DNA from: Ruminococcaceae bacterium UBA1691
Lineage (GTDB): Bacteria; Bacillota; Clostridia; Oscillospirales; Acutalibacteraceae
DNA: 5,181 bases
Direction: 5' to 3'
NCBI GenBank assembly: GCA_002320555.1
Contig: DCJV01000065.1
Coordinates: 1-5,181, forward strand
The notes beneath the pieces are model-generated. The model saw nothing but the letters and a program-made list of their open reading frames with translations, was not told the DNA's origin and did no database searches. The translations under genes were made by a program, and so were the position numbers. Positions within the stretch are counted from its first letter, which is position 1. The number at the start of each line of letters is the position of its first letter. Positions 5,090-5,181 of the stretch are shown in pieces.

Positions 5090-5181
5090 GTGCACAAACA
5101 AGCATGGTTTCTGGTCGCTCTCGGAACCGGCATCTTTATGCGCCGCTGGGCGCTGTCGAGAGGCCGAGGCAGCACCCGCAG
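5090..5181 (+). CDS. Possible start of a gene running off the right edge (partial)
   Basis: After an in-frame TAA at 5075-5077, a frame opens with GTG at 5090 and reads VHKQAWFLVALGTGIFMRRW and onward to the window end, about 30 codons with G/C-rich third positions. The first residues have a hydrophobic core (WFLVALGTGIFM) like a signal or membrane segment. The upstream sequence AAGAAAAGAAAAAA is a poor SD, so the start is uncertain; the ATG at 5138 is an alternative. The opposite strand is also open (5181 down to TAG at 5074-5076, 35 codons ending CLCTFFFS), so this end may instead be the 3' end of a minus-strand gene. The visible piece is too short to decide or assign. Confidence 0.25.
   Translation, partial: MHKQAWFLVALGTGIFMRRWALSRGRGSTR

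Noticed and set aside
1..5181. CRISPR array, tRNA/rRNA genes, insertion sequence or phage genes
   Set aside because: No regularly spaced repeats, no cloverleaf or rRNA-like sequence, and no transposase or integrase motifs were seen in any frame.

Overview
The window looks like a chromosomal segment of a low- to mid-G+C Firmicute (Clostridia, possibly a gut Oscillospirales- or Christensenellales-like lineage). The signs are purine-rich Shine-Dalgarno sites (AGAGGAGGA, AGGAAGG, AAGGAG), sigma-A-type promoters in AT-rich gaps, intrinsic terminators, and a cytoplasmic GH3 glycosidase with the C-terminal tail I recall from clostridial enzymes. The organism call is inference from style and recalled families, not from a search.

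Layout, left to right. (1) 1-51 is the lysine-rich end of an upstream gene. A leader of about 170 bp follows, with two abutting stem-loops. (2) 221-2659 (+) is a complete GH3 beta-glucosidase-like enzyme with nucleophile Asp233 and probable acid/base Glu420. (3) 2660-2851 is the gap between convergent genes, with a long hairpin that can serve both strands as terminator. (4) 2852-3925 (-) is a membrane-anchored endonuclease/exonuclease/phosphatase (EEP) fold protein with its catalytic set intact. Its own promoter lies at 3994-4022. (5) 4138-4750 (-) is a two-gene operon of small, two-helix membrane proteins whose reading frames overlap by 11 bp. It ends in a textbook terminator (4104-4133) and is driven by a promoter at 4919-4948. 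A very short ORF with a strong SD lies in its leader. (6) 4880-5090 is AT-rich and carries candidate divergent promoters. After it comes a 26-bp near-perfect palindrome, and a GTG-started ORF may begin at 5090 and run off the edge.

Functionally, the GH3 enzyme probably hydrolyses imported beta-glucosides in the cytoplasm. The upstream gene would be a natural place for a transporter, but only 16 residues of it are visible. The EEP protein and the small membrane pair are separate transcription units, and nothing in the sequence ties them to sugar use. I see no rRNA, tRNA, CRISPR array or clear mobile element. The least explained parts are the coupled small membrane-protein pair with its leader, and the palindrome/GTG-start arrangement at the right edge.
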